Notes: generated by a model not told the origin, from the sequence alone. A DNA stretch of 64,000 nt from Methylobacterium sp. B4 (GCF_003201865.1 NZ_QJJJ01000008.1:124001-188000); one strand, 5' to 3'. Positions 1 to 8,795 are shown, counted from the first letter of the stretch. Numbers and translations are program-made.

Positions 1-1
1 C

Positions 2-664
2 GAGACGATCTGGCGCCCGGTGCGCAACCCCGAGACGCTCCAGATCTCGAGCTTCATCGACAACCATCCCCAGGGCTTCGGCCTGATCCAGCGCGACCTC
101 TCGCCCGCGACCTTCGAGGACGACCTCCGGCGCTGGGAGCGCTGCCCCTCGCTCTGGATCGAGCCGGGCGCATCCGCGGGCGCCGAGGGCCTGTGGGGGG
201 AGGGCGCCGTCACCCTCCTGGAAATCCCGAGCGACGCCGAGGTCAACGAGAACGTCATCGCCTACTGGCGCCCCAAGGCGAGCCTGCCCGCGGGCCAGGA
301 GATCCGCCTCGACTACCGCCAGAACTGGGGCCGGGAGCCCGCGCCCGGGCCCTACGCCCGGGTCTCCTCCACCCGCAGCGGGCGCGGCACGGCCAATCCC
401 CGCCGCCTGTTCCTCGTCGATTTCACGGGCGACGCCCTGTTCACGCCTGAGGGCGCGCTGGTGCCCCTCGACACCGTGCTGATCGCGAGCCCGGGCCGGA
501 TCGTGGAGGGCGCGACCCGCTGGATCGCCAAGCCCCAGGCCCGCACCGTGCGCGTCGCCTTCGAGCTCGATCCGGGCAGCGAGAAGGCCTCCGAGCTGCG
601 CCTTGCCCTTAAGACCGGGGGGCGGCAGATCACGGAAACGTGGCTGTACCGCTGGACGCCGTGA
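2..664 (+). CDS. opgG: Glucan biosynthesis protein OpgG (MdoG), C-terminal part
   Basis: Periplasmic protein needed for the backbone and branching of osmoregulated periplasmic glucans. The 5' end lies outside the window: the frame is open from base 2, and the GTG at 20 is internal. The visible 220 residues carry family landmarks, including ETIWRPVRNP, ISSFIDNHPQGFGLIQRD, PSLWIEP and the GAVTLLEIP stretch followed by VIAYWRP. The C-terminal half of OpgG is an immunoglobulin-like fold joined to a carbohydrate-binding beta-sandwich. The stop is 23 bases before the likely opgH start, so the two form an opgGH operon as in other proteobacteria. Assignment is confident, and only the missing N-terminus limits it. 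Confidence 0.93.
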   Translation, partial: ETIWRPVRNPETLQISSFIDNHPQGFGLIQRDLSPATFEDDLRRWERCPSLWIEPGASAGAEGLWGEGAVTLLEIPSDAEVNENVIAYWRPKASLPAGQEIRLDYRQNWGREPAPGPYARVSSTRSGRGTANPRRLFLVDFTGDALFTPEGALVPLDTVLIASPGRIVEGATRWIAKPQARTVRVAFELDPGSEKASELRLALKTGGRQITETWLYRWTP

Positions 665-687
665 CTCCTTCGCCCTCCGGAGCGCCG

Positions 688-2853
688 ATGACCGACACCG
701 CCGAGATCGATCCGCGCCCCGCCCCGGCGGCGGAACCGGGTGCCCCGGAGCGCCCCGGACCGGTCTCCCCTGCCATGCCGCCGCGGGCGCCGCTCGCCAT
801 GCCGGTGCAGGACCTGCGCCGGGCCATGCCCGCGACCCGCCGCGGGGGCGGGGGGCCGCTCGCCGCGCGCCTGTTCGTGTTCGGGGGGGCGGCCGCGCTC
901 ACCGCCTACGGCGCGTGGCAGATGTACGAAGTGATCTCGGTCTCCGGCGGCGCCACCTGGCTCCAGTACGTGCTGCTCGTGCTGTTCGTGCTGAACTTCT
1001 CCTGGATCGCGCTCGCCTTCACCGCCGCGCTCCTGGGCTTTGCCGCCCTGGTCCGGGGCGGGCGCGAAACGCCGCTCCCGGCCACGCTGACCGGGCGCAC
1101 CGCCATCGTCATGCCGGTCTACAACGAGGGCAGCGCCCGGGTCTTCGCCGGGCTCCAGGCGATGCACGAGGCCGTCGAGGCGACGGGCCTCGGGCGCCAC
1201 TTCGACTGGTTCGTGCTCTCCGATTCCACGCAGGCCGACGCCTGGATCGCCGAGGAGCGCGCCTTCCTCCGCCTGCGCGAGGAGCTCGGGCCGCATGCCC
1301 GCCTCCACTACCGGCACCGCGCAAAGAACCACCACCGCAAGGCCGGCAACATCGCCGACTTCGTCACCGGCTGGGGCGCAGCTTACGACCACATGCTGGT
1401 GCTCGACGCCGACAGCCTGCTCACCGGCACCTGCATCGTGCGCCTCGCCGCCGCCATGGAGGCCGATCCGAGCGCCGGCATCGTCCAGAGCCTGCCGCTC
1501 ATCATCAACCGCAACACCCTGTTCGCCCGACTCCAGCAATTCGCCGCGCGCATCTACGGGCCGGTGATCGCCACCGGCCTCTCGGTCTGGTCGGGCCGCG
1601 ACGGCAATTACTGGGGCCACAACGCCATCATCCGGATGCAGGCCTTCGCCGAGGCCGCCGGCCTGCCGGATCTCAAGGGCCGCCCGCCCTTCGGCGGCCA
1701 CATCCTCAGCCACGACTTCGTCGAGGCGGCGCTGATCCGGCGCGCCGGCTGGGGCGTGACCATGCTGCCGCACTTGGAGGGCTCCTACGAGGAGAGCCCG
1801 CCCTCGCTGATCGATCTGGCCGTGCGCGACCGGCGCTGGGCGCAGGGCAACCTCCAGCACGCCCGCGTCATCGGCGCGGCGGGTCTGGCGGCGGCCTCGC
1901 GCCAGCACTTCGCCACGGGCATCGCCGGCTACGTCGCCTCGCCGCTCTGGCTCGCCCAGCTCGTGATCGGCATCATCATCGTGCTCCAGACCGCCTGGGT
2001 GCGCCCGGAATACTTTTCCGCCGAGTTCGGCCTCTACCCGGTCTGGCCGCGCTTCGATCCCGTGCGCGCGCTCCAGCTCTTCGCGCTCACCATGGGCATC
2101 CTGCTCGCCCCGAAGTTTCTGGGACTCGTCCTCGCGCTTCTCGATTCCGGGACGCGCCGGGCCTGCGGTGGGGCCGGGCGGCTGACGCTGTCCTTCCTCA
2201 TCGAGATCCTGCTCTCGGCGCTGATCGCGCCGATCGCGATGGTGGTGCAATCGGGCTCGGTCTTCCAGATCCTGGCCGGGCGCGACACCGGCTGGAACCC
2301 GCAGCGGCGCGACGACGGCTCGATTCCCTTCTCCGACATCGTGCGCCGCCACCGCTGGCACACGGGACTCGGGATCGTCACGGGCATCGCGGCGTTCGCC
2401 ATCGCCACCTCCCTGTTCCTCTGGATGTCGCCGACGATCCTCGGCCTCGTGCTGGCGATCCCGCTCTCCTGGGCGAGCGGCCAGCTCGCGCTGGGCCTCG
2501 CCCTGAAGGCGCGCGGCCTGCTGGTGACCCCCGAGGAGCAGGCTCCGCCGGCCATCGCCCTGCGCGCGGGCGAACTCGCCCGCCGCAACGCCGCCCGCGG
2601 CTTCGACGACGCGGACGCGCTCCAGGCCCTCCAGGCCGATGCCGCGCTGGCCCAGGCCCACGCGGCGATGCTGCCCCCGCACACGCCCCATCCCCGCGGA
2701 CAGATCGACCCCGACCACGCGCTGGCGCGTGCCAAGATCGTGGAGGCCGAGACCCTTCCGGAGGCGCAGGCCTGGCTCGGCCCCAAGGAGCGCTTCGCGC
2801 TCCTCCACGACCGCGCCCTTCTCGACCAGCTCACCCGCCTGCGCGCGGCCTGA
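688..2853 (+). CDS. opgH: Glucan glucosyltransferase OpgH (MdoH)
   Basis: Inner-membrane family-2 glycosyltransferase that polymerises glucose from UDP-glucose into the linear backbone of periplasmic glucans. It has about 721 residues. Two membrane segments come first (roughly residues 65-130), then a cytoplasmic GT2 domain starting at VMPVYNEG (about residue 140) with DST and DADS aspartates and the DRRWAQGN acceptor motif. Several more membrane segments follow (LVIGIIIVL, LTMGILLAP, LIEILLSALIAP, ITGIAAFAIATSLF-like). I chose the ATG at 688 because GGAG lies five bases upstream. A GTG at 640 in the same frame would add 16 residues and overlap opgG. Both the N-terminus and the tail after residue 620 are Pro/Ala-rich and soluble. 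Confidence 0.95.
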   Translation: MTDTAEIDPRPAPAAEPGAPERPGPVSPAMPPRAPLAMPVQDLRRAMPATRRGGGGPLAARLFVFGGAAALTAYGAWQMYEVISVSGGATWLQYVLLVLFVLNFSWIALAFTAALLGFAALVRGGRETPLPATLTGRTAIVMPVYNEGSARVFAGLQAMHEAVEATGLGRHFDWFVLSDSTQADAWIAEERAFLRLREELGPHARLHYRHRAKNHHRKAGNIADFVTGWGAAYDHMLVLDADSLLTGTCIVRLAAAMEADPSAGIVQSLPLIINRNTLFARLQQFAARIYGPVIATGLSVWSGRDGNYWGHNAIIRMQAFAEAAGLPDLKGRPPFGGHILSHDFVEAALIRRAGWGVTMLPHLEGSYEESPPSLIDLAVRDRRWAQGNLQHARVIGAAGLAAASRQHFATGIAGYVASPLWLAQLVIGIIIVLQTAWVRPEYFSAEFGLYPVWPRFDPVRALQLFALTMGILLAPKFLGLVLALLDSGTRRACGGAGRLTLSFLIEILLSALIAPIAMVVQSGSVFQILAGRDTGWNPQRRDDGSIPFSDIVRRHRWHTGLGIVTGIAAFAIATSLFLWMSPTILGLVLAIPLSWASGQLALGLALKARGLLVTPEEQAPPAIALRAGELARRNAARGFDDADALQALQADAALAQAHAAMLPPHTPHPRGQIDPDHALARAKIVEAETLPEAQAWLGPKERFALLHDRALLDQLTRLRAA

Positions 2854-2983
2854 GCCCTACGAACCCCGGCACCATCCGCGGGTGTGTCCGGCGGGAAGTG
2901 CCGCGAGCGTTGACGCCCATCCCCGCGGGGCCATAGACAGAAGCGAGCCGCACCGACCCCGATCTCCGGGCTGGCGCGGCCGG

Positions 2984-3073
2984 GGAAGGGTGGCCGAGTG
3001 GTTTAAGGCAGCGGTCTTGAAAACCGCCGTGGGGGCAACCCCACCGTGGGTTCGAATCCCACCCCTTCCGCCA
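2984..3073 (+). tRNA. tRNA-Ser (anticodon UGA)
   Basis: A 90-base class II tRNA. The acceptor stem GGAAGGG (2984-2990) pairs with CCCTTCC (3063-3069), followed by G and an encoded CCA (3071-3073). The anticodon stem is GCGGT/ACCGC with loop CTTGAAA, so the anticodon TGA is at 3018-3020. A long variable arm (GTGGGGG-CAA-CCCCAC-like) is typical of tRNA-Ser, and the T loop GGTTCGAATCC is intact. Confidence 0.97.
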
Positions 3074-3371
3074 ATGATTTCGGATATTTACGACGGCATT
3101 CGCGCCAGCCGGGCTGAAGCAGCGTGCCGTGCGCCTCACGTCCGTGAGGCTTGACCGGCCGTTCGACGCCGCGCGCCGCCTTAGGGACGGCTCATCGCAT
3201 GAGCTGTCCGTAGCAAAAGCCGAGCGGCTCGCCTCGATCTGGCGGACAGGGGTGCCGGAGGCGGGCTCAGCGAGGTCCGCGACGACGGGTTTCAACAGCG
3301 CGTCTTGCGTTACGGGCGGCTTCCCCCACCTCATCCGATCGACATCCTCCGACTACTTCACTGGATCATTC

Positions 3372-3554
3372 ATGGCCGGCCTCAAGGACAAGCGCGGCTT
3401 CATCGACAAGGACCGCCTCGATCTCAGCGAGCGCAAAGCGGTCGAGTTCTGGATGAAGCGCTGGGGCGTCACGCAGGATCAACTCATCGCAGCGCATCGA
3501 AAGGTCGGCCGCATGACCAAGGACATCGCGGCCGAGCTGGGCAAAAAGCGCTAG
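3372..3554 (+). CDS. DUF3606 domain protein, 60 aa
   Basis: Small basic protein of 60 residues matching the DUF3606 family of rhizobia and methylobacteria. It has an N-terminal RGFIDKDRLDLSE segment, then a helix with EFWMKRWGVT and a final HRKVGRMTKDIAAEL helix. The family has no established function. The ATG at 3372 is preferred over an in-frame upstream start because family members begin about here. The preceding 298 bases (3074-3371) hold nothing I recognise. A copy of a dispersed palindromic repeat begins 20 bases after the stop. Confidence 0.85.
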   Translation: MAGLKDKRGFIDKDRLDLSERKAVEFWMKRWGVTQDQLIAAHRKVGRMTKDIAAELGKKR

Positions 3555-3573
3555 GAAGCAAGCGAGCATGATC

Positions 3574-3632
3574 TAAAGCGCTTTCCGACGACGTTGACGC
3601 CGGCTCGGCGAAAGAAAGCGTGTTGAAACAAG
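3574..3632. repeat. Dispersed palindromic repeat, copy A (intergenic)
   Basis: About 59 bases beginning AAAGCGCTTTCCGACGA and containing CGAAAGAAAGCG. The outer parts GCGCTTTCC and GAAAGAAAGCG give it an imperfect palindromic character. Over its first 44 bases it matches, with about 38 identities, a second copy at 19402-19461 (opposite strand) inside soxG. Here it lies between genes. It is probably a repetitive extragenic-type element. Confidence 0.75.
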
Positions 3633-3797
3633 GACCTGGAGACGGAGGCCTGATGCGATCGGGTCGGATACGGCTCTTGGTGGGGCACGCCTTGGCTCCT
3701 ATCGTCGGAGGAAAATGCTCTCGGGCGGGGATCTTGGCCCAGGACAATCACCTATCCAGCCTGCCTGGGACGGCCATGCGCTCCCAAGGAGACGGTA

Positions 3798-3983
3798 ATG
3801 AAGAAGACCGCGCTCGCGCTGGCAATCCTGCTCGGAGGCTTCGCGGCCGGCACCGCTTCGGCAGCCCCGATGGCACCCGTTGGCATCCAGGCCGAAAGCA
3901 ACGTCACGCAGGCCCGCATGTCCCACAACGGGTGGCGGACGATGCACCGGCACCATCACCGGGGGATGCGTCACCGGATGTGA
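3798..3983 (+). CDS. Small secreted His-rich protein
   Basis: A 61-residue protein not assigned to a family. A clear signal peptide (MKKT, hydrophobic ALALAILLGGFAAG, then TASA-A cleavage) is followed by a mature part of about 38 residues ending in a basic, His-rich tail (HRHHHRGMRHR). The tail could bind metal, but that is inference. The ribosome site is strong: AAGGAG lies seven bases before the ATG. It stands alone between repeat copy A and the hydrolase. The 289 bases after it (3984-4272) include a short AT-rich patch near 4075-4110 and no recognisable gene. Confidence 0.75.
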   Translation: MKKTALALAILLGGFAAGTASAAPMAPVGIQAESNVTQARMSHNGWRTMHRHHHRGMRHRM

Positions 3984-4272
3984 CGCGGTGCATCCGATGG
4001 AGGGGAGGGCACCGAATGCCCTTTTGCTCTGAACGCCGCGCGCTGCGGTGAAACGCGACAGATCGAGCCGCCGATACATTAAAGAAATTGATTCATATGA
4101 CTTTATTCTGGCGGGTCGGAATGCCCACTTCCGCCGGCTCCGGCATCCAAGTCCGCAGGACGACTCAATGGTTGCGGCATCGACGACCGATCCGGCTCGA
4201 ACCATGTGGCCCGGCCGTAGCGCGGGCGTCGTCCTGGATCCGCCATCTCCGGCGATGCGCTAAGATGCGGGC

Positions 4273-5157
4273 ATGACGACCGACCCGTTCCTCACCGGCT
4301 TCGACCTTTGCGACATCGAGGCCGACGGCATGCGGATCCGCGCCGCCGTCGCTGGCTCGGGGCCGCCGCTCCTCCTGCTGCACGGTCATCCGCAGACGCA
4401 CGCGACCTGGCACGCGGTCGCCCCGGCCCTGGCCGAGCGGTTCAGCGTGGTGGCGATGGACCTGCGCGGCTACGGCGATTCCGAGAAGCCGGAGGGCGGT
4501 GCGCGCCACGCCAACTATTCCAAGCGCGCCATGGCCGCCGACGCGGTCGCGGTGATGCGGCGCCTCGGCCACGCGCGCTTCGCCGTGGTCGGGCACGACC
4601 GGGGCGGGCGCGTGGCGCATCGCATGGCGCTGGACCATCCCGGCGCGCTCACCCGGCTCGCCCTGTTCGACATCGCGCCGACCGCCACGATGTACGCGCG
4701 CACCGACAAGGCCTTCGCCACGGCCTATTTCTGGTGGTTCTTCCTGATCCAGCCTGCGCCCTTGCCGGAGCGCCTGATCGGCGCCGATCCGGAATTCTTC
4801 CTGCGCACACATGTCGACGGGCAGTCGAAGACGCCGGGCAGCCCGAGCCCCGAGCTCTTCGCCGAGTACCTGCGGGTCTACCGGGATCCCGCGACCCGCC
4901 ACGCCATCTGCGAGGATTACCGGGCGGCCGCGACCATCGACCTGGAGCACGATGCGGCCGATGCCGACCGGCGCATCACGCTGCCTCTCCTGGCGCTCTG
5001 GGGCGCGAAGGGCACGGTGGGGCGGAGCTACGACGTGCTGGAGACCTGGCGCGAGAAGGCGACCGACGTCTCCGGCCACGCGCTCGATTGCGGCCACACC
5101 CTGCAGGAGGAGCGGCCGGACCTCGTGCTCGCCGCCCTGCAGGAATTCCTGGGCTGA
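4273..5157 (+). CDS. Alpha/beta hydrolase, haloacetate dehalogenase-like
   Basis: A 294-residue alpha/beta hydrolase. The nucleophile elbow is GHDRGGR with Asp109, as in fluoroacetate/haloacetate dehalogenases and epoxide hydrolases. DIAPT (around residue 136) and CGHTLQEE with His275 complete the expected catalytic set. The oxyanion motif HGHPQTH is near residue 36. QPAPLPE and DYRAAATID are also shared with fluoroacetate dehalogenases. In the halide-pocket stretch, however, the sequence is FWW: the position of the pocket His of the characterised enzyme (about residue 155 there) reads Trp154, and the next Trp is kept. The fold is therefore sure, while defluorination is doubtful. Three 15-base tandem repeats begin at its stop codon. 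Confidence 0.85.
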   Translation: MTTDPFLTGFDLCDIEADGMRIRAAVAGSGPPLLLLHGHPQTHATWHAVAPALAERFSVVAMDLRGYGDSEKPEGGARHANYSKRAMAADAVAVMRRLGHARFAVVGHDRGGRVAHRMALDHPGALTRLALFDIAPTATMYARTDKAFATAYFWWFFLIQPAPLPERLIGADPEFFLRTHVDGQSKTPGSPSPELFAEYLRVYRDPATRHAICEDYRAAATIDLEHDAADADRRITLPLLALWGAKGTVGRSYDVLETWREKATDVSGHALDCGHTLQEERPDLVLAALQEFLG

Positions 5158-5200
5158 GGTTTATTGGGCTGAGGTTTATTGGGCTGAGGTTTTCTGGGCC
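5151..5200. repeat. 15-base tandem repeat across a stop codon
   Basis: Three consecutive units of GGGCTGAGGTTTATT (5151-5165, 5166-5180, 5181-5195; the third ends TTTTCT) plus a partial fourth. The TGA in the first unit is the stop of the alpha/beta hydrolase. Unit length is a multiple of three, so the array stays open in another frame. Confidence 0.9.
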
Positions 5201-5356
5201 AAAGTTTCCGAGCCGAGCCCGATGAGGCTCCGGCGGACACGCGGCCTGCCCTGCACGCCGTGCCCGCAAGGTCCGGCCGTCGGCGCGGGATCCTCTCGAT
5301 CGGACGGACGGTTGCGCCTGCACAGAACCATGGCAGCCTTCGGAGATGGACCGACG

Positions 5357-6157
5357 ATGGGAGCGCAGGAGGGCCGGGGGCTGGCCGTGGTCACGGGCGG
5401 CTCCAGCGGCATCGGACTTGAGCTGGCGAAGCTGTTTTCGGCCGACGGCTACGATCTTCTGATCGCCGCCCGCAGCGAGCGCATCGAGGCGGTGGCCGAC
5501 GGGATGCGCGCGGCCGGGTCGTCCGTCCAAGCCTGCCGCGCCGATCTGTCGACGCCGGAGGGGGTCCAGGCGCTGCAGGCCGCGATCCTGGCCGCCGGGC
5601 GACCGCTGGAAGCGATCGCCATCAATGCCGGCATCGGGCTCGGCGGTCCCTTCACGGAAAACCGCTGGGAGGACGAACGCGACCTCATGCGGATCAACGT
5701 CGTCGAGACCGTTCATCTGGCCAAGTGCGTCGTGCCCGGCATGGTCGCCAGAGGAAGCGGACGCGTCCTGTTCACCGCCTCGATCTCGGGCACCACGCCG
5801 GTGCCGTTCGAAGCCGTCTACGGCGCCTCCAAGGCCTTCGTCCTCTCCTTTGCCCAGGCGCTGCGCAACGAATTGCGCGACACCGGCGTCACGGTCACGG
5901 CGCTCCTGCCGGGGCAGACCGAGACCGACTTCTTCCACCGTGCGGGCATGGACGACACCCGCATCGGCGCCGGCCCGAAGAGCGATCCGGCCGAGGTGGC
6001 CAGGGCCGGCTACGAGGCGATGATGGCGGGCCGGGAGAAGGTCGTCGCCGGCAGCGCCGCGACACGCTTCGAGGCCGCGGTGCTGAACCGCGTCCTGCCC
6101 GACGCCGCGAAGGCGGAGCGGCACAGGACGATGTCGGAGCCGGGCGGGGCGACGTAG
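5357..6157 (+). CDS. Short-chain dehydrogenase/reductase
   Basis: A 266-residue classical SDR with a Rossmann fold. It has the cofactor loop TGGSSGIG near residue 15, an acidic/ARS motif (AARSERIEA) suggesting NADP(H), DLS and NAG motifs, and the catalytic Ser-Tyr-Lys as SISGTT...YGASK (about residues 143-161). Sequence style is that of the DltE/YqjQ-like oxidoreductases that lack a defined substrate. The start at 5357 is chosen for a GGAGA about ten bases upstream. An in-frame ATG at 5330 without a ribosome site is possible. It stands alone after the tandem repeat. Confidence 0.88.
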   Translation: MGAQEGRGLAVVTGGSSGIGLELAKLFSADGYDLLIAARSERIEAVADGMRAAGSSVQACRADLSTPEGVQALQAAILAAGRPLEAIAINAGIGLGGPFTENRWEDERDLMRINVVETVHLAKCVVPGMVARGSGRVLFTASISGTTPVPFEAVYGASKAFVLSFAQALRNELRDTGVTVTALLPGQTETDFFHRAGMDDTRIGAGPKSDPAEVARAGYEAMMAGREKVVAGSAATRFEAAVLNRVLPDAAKAERHRTMSEPGGAT

Positions 6158-6549
6158 CCGGGGCGCTTCGAAAGGCCGAACGGACTGCGCCGAGCGCATC
6201 TCGGCCACCCAGGCGAGCGCCCCCTCGGCGACCGGCACGATCGTTCGCCCGGCCGCTGCACCGGCCGAGCGGGTTTGAGCATGGGATATCCCATTCCCGG
6301 CGATAGATGCCCGAACGGCATCGATTCATTCGGCCACTGACTTGGCCCGGCATCATTAGGCAGCCCTTGGAGTGTTCTCGCGTCAGCTCGCCCCCTTTCC
6401 CTCGGGACGAAACAAGCCGACCGGCGCCCTCTGCGGCCCGAACCGCACGGTCCCACACGGAGGGAAATCGCTCGACGCGATCGCCCTGTCTTTCCCACGC
6501 GGACTCGGGGCTTTTGCTTCGGGGGGCGACGGAAAGCCGACGCTTTTCC
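6158..6549. other. Gene-free interval with a perfect palindrome
   Basis: The 392 bases between the convergent SDR and L,D-transpeptidase genes contain no convincing coding region. The one structured element is a 14-base perfect palindrome ATGGGATATCCCAT at 6281-6294, flanked by a run of CCGG-rich sequence. I see no obvious terminator with a T-run. Confidence 0.6.
6281..6294. promoter_or_regulatory. 14-base perfect palindrome
   Basis: ATGGGATATCCCAT reads identically on both strands. It could be an operator half-site pair or chance. No adjacent gene starts here (both neighbours end toward it), which weakens an operator reading. Confidence 0.3.
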
Positions 6550-7260
6550 CTAGGCCGGCAGAACCACCACCTTCGTCTTGACCGGCGTGCGGGCGTAGAG
6601 GTGGATCATGTCCTGGCTGAGCAGGCCGACGCAGCCGCTCGTGATGCCCGAGCCGATCGATTCGGGATCGCTGCTGGCGTAGATCGTGTAGAGCGTATAG
6701 GCGCCGTTCTGGTAGAGATGGAGCGTGCGGGCGCCGAGGGGGTTGTCGAGGCCGCCCGGCATTCCGCGGGCGTATTTGGCCGCCTCGGGCTGGCGCCGGA
6801 TCATCTCCTTGGGCGGGGTCCAGGTCGCCCATTCGGACTTGCGCCCGACATAGGCGTCGCCACTCCACAGGAACCCGTCGCGGCCGACATTGGCGCCGTA
6901 ACGGGTCGCGGCCCCGCCTTCCTCGATGCGGTAGACGTAGAAGTTGCGGGGATCGACGACGATCGTGCCGGGCGCTTCCTTGGTCTCGTAACGGACCGTG
7001 CGGCGATAGTATTTCGGATTGACCTTGCGGACATCGACCGCCGGGATCGGGAATTTCTCCTCCGGCATCGGCCCGTAGATCGTCGCGGCCTCGGCGAGCA
7101 GCAGGCCGTCGGAGGTGGCGCAACCGCCCAGCCCCAGTCCCAGCGTACCGGCCCCGGCGGCCGATCCGATCAGGAACGAGCGGCGGCTGAGCAGGGCGGA
7201 TTCATGCCTCGCGGATTCATGCCTCCCGCCGGCATCGGCGCCCCGACCGTCCATCGTCAT
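6550..7260 (-). CDS. L,D-transpeptidase (YkuD domain), lipoprotein
   Basis: A 236-residue exported enzyme expected to make or remodel 3-3 peptidoglycan cross-links or attach proteins to peptidoglycan. The N-terminus has a Tat-like SRRSFLIG, a hydrophobic Gly/Ala stretch and a lipobox-like LGGC, so it is probably a membrane-anchored lipoprotein. The YkuD catalytic domain occupies about residues 90-235, with the catalytic Cys210 in TSGCVGLLSQD. The family normally has Arg two residues after that Cys (GCIR), but here Gly212 replaces it. Start at 7260: GAGGGGAAG lies just upstream. It is transcribed divergently from gbcA, whose start is 272 bases away. Confidence 0.88.
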   Translation of the reverse strand: MTMDGRGADAGGRHESARHESALLSRRSFLIGSAAGAGTLGLGLGGCATSDGLLLAEAATIYGPMPEEKFPIPAVDVRKVNPKYYRRTVRYETKEAPGTIVVDPRNFYVYRIEEGGAATRYGANVGRDGFLWSGDAYVGRKSEWATWTPPKEMIRRQPEAAKYARGMPGGLDNPLGARTLHLYQNGAYTLYTIYASSDPESIGSGITSGCVGLLSQDMIHLYARTPVKTKVVVLPA

Positions 7261-7532
7261 GATCCCGGACTTCCCCTCTTCTGCGGCCCGACGCGCCGGG
7301 CCGCACCCACTGAGCGTACTGCCAAGCTGCGATTCGCGCTACCCGCCTCGGGCGGGGCCAAGCTCGGCCCTCCTTGCGCGGCCTCTCCCGGCCCCGAAAG
7401 CCGCCGCTCCGGTGGGTGGCGCGGAACGCGCGAGGCACGTCGCGGCGAGCCAAGGAAGTGTCGCTGCCGTGGCAGCGGGAAAAGGTTCGAGCCGCGATAG
7501 TCCTGGGGCCAGATACGGCTCGGGAGGTCCCC

Positions 7533-8792
7533 ATGCTCGATGTGACGCCGACCCCGCTGCAGCGGCTGCTGCGCGAGCGCCGCCCCGGCTACACCCTCGC
7601 GGCCCCCTTCTACCTCAGCCCCGAAGTGTTCGAGGCCGACATGGAGATCATCTTCGGCCGTCACTGGATCTATGTCGGCGTCGAGCCCGACGTGCCGGAG
7701 GCCGGCGACGTGATGGTCGTCGACATCGGCAAGACCTCGGTCGCGATCGTGCGCGACGACGACGACGCGATCCGTGCCTTCCACAACGTCTGCCGCCACC
7801 GCGGCGCCCGGCTCGTCCACGACGAGAAATCCACGGTCGGCAACCTCGTCTGCCGCTACCATTCCTGGACCTACGACCTCACCGGCAACCTGATCCACGC
7901 CGAGCATATGGGCCCGGACTTCAAGAAGAGCTGCCACGGCCTGAAGCCCGTGCACGTCCGCTCGCTGGCCGGCCTGCTCTTCATCTGCCTCGCCGACCAG
8001 CCGCCGGCCGATTTCGACGAGATGGCCGCAAAGCTCGGGCCCTATATCGAGCCGCACAACGTGCGCGACACCAAGGTCGCCTTCCAGAAGGACATCATCG
8101 AACCCGGCAACTGGAAGCTCACGATGGAGAACAACCGCGAGTGCTACCATTGCGGGGCCAACCATCCCGAGCTGACCGTGCCGCTCTTCGCCTACGGTTT
8201 CGGCTTCGCGCCGGAGGAGATGGACGAGCACGACCGCGCCAACGCGGAGCGCTACGGCTGCCTGCTCAAGACCCGCCACGGCGAGTGGGAGGCCGAAGGC
8301 CTACCGTCGAAGGAGATCGACGAGCTCGACACCATGATCACGGGCTTCCGCACCGAGCGGCTGCCGCTGGACGGGGAGGGCGAGTCCCATACCCTCGACA
8401 CCAAGGCCGCCTGCAAGCGGTTGCTCGGCAACCTCACCAGCGCCAAGGCCGGCGGCCTCTCGGTCTGGACCCAGCCGAATTCCTGGCACCATTTCCTGGG
8501 CGACCACATCGTCACCTTCTCGGTGCTGCCGCTCGACGCCGAGCGCTCGCTCCTGCGCACCAAGTGGCTCGTGCACAAGGACGCAGTCGAGGGCGTCGAT
8601 TACGATCTGGCCAACCTCACCGGCGTCTGGGAGGCCACGAACGATCAGGACAGCGAGCTCGTCGGCATCTGCCAGCAGGGCGTTTCGAGCCCGGCCTACG
8701 AGCCCGGCCCCTACTCGCCGCACACCGAGATGCTCGTGGAGAAGTTCTGCAACTGGTATGTCGGCCGCATGGCCGCGCATCTGGGGCGCTGA
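7533..8792 (+). CDS. gbcA: Glycine betaine monooxygenase, Rieske oxygenase subunit GbcA
   Basis: A 419-residue Rieske non-haem iron oxygenase expected to remove the first methyl of glycine betaine as formaldehyde, giving dimethylglycine. The Rieske site is C87-R-H89 and C107-R-Y-H110 (CRHRG, CRYHSW). The mononuclear iron site includes His206 and His211 in ECYHCGANH. Length and the SPAYEPGPYS end match GbcA. The related N-methylproline-betaine demethylase family is the main alternative, but the company of dgcAB, soxG, sdaA and a ProVW-type transporter favours betaine. Start: GGAGG five bases before the ATG. gbcB follows after three bases, so translation is probably coupled. Confidence 0.9.
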   Translation: MLDVTPTPLQRLLRERRPGYTLAAPFYLSPEVFEADMEIIFGRHWIYVGVEPDVPEAGDVMVVDIGKTSVAIVRDDDDAIRAFHNVCRHRGARLVHDEKSTVGNLVCRYHSWTYDLTGNLIHAEHMGPDFKKSCHGLKPVHVRSLAGLLFICLADQPPADFDEMAAKLGPYIEPHNVRDTKVAFQKDIIEPGNWKLTMENNRECYHCGANHPELTVPLFAYGFGFAPEEMDEHDRANAERYGCLLKTRHGEWEAEGLPSKEIDELDTMITGFRTERLPLDGEGESHTLDTKAACKRLLGNLTSAKAGGLSVWTQPNSWHHFLGDHIVTFSVLPLDAERSLLRTKWLVHKDAVEGVDYDLANLTGVWEATNDQDSELVGICQQGVSSPAYEPGPYSPHTEMLVEKFCNWYVGRMAAHLGR

Positions 8793-8795
8793 GCC

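Noticed and set aside
352..2808. Very long open frame antisense to opgGH
   Set aside because: It exists because high GC depletes stop codons. The encoded chain is Arg/Gly/Ala-rich without any motif, while the plus strand encodes clear OpgG and OpgH.
3129..3554. Longer 141-codon version of the DUF3606 gene
   Set aside because: The first 81 codons match nothing, and the family start coincides with the ATG at 3372.
6307..7500. Plus-strand frame across the L,D-transpeptidase
   Set aside because: Antisense to a gene with a Tat-like signal, lipobox and active-site Cys. No coding signs of its own.
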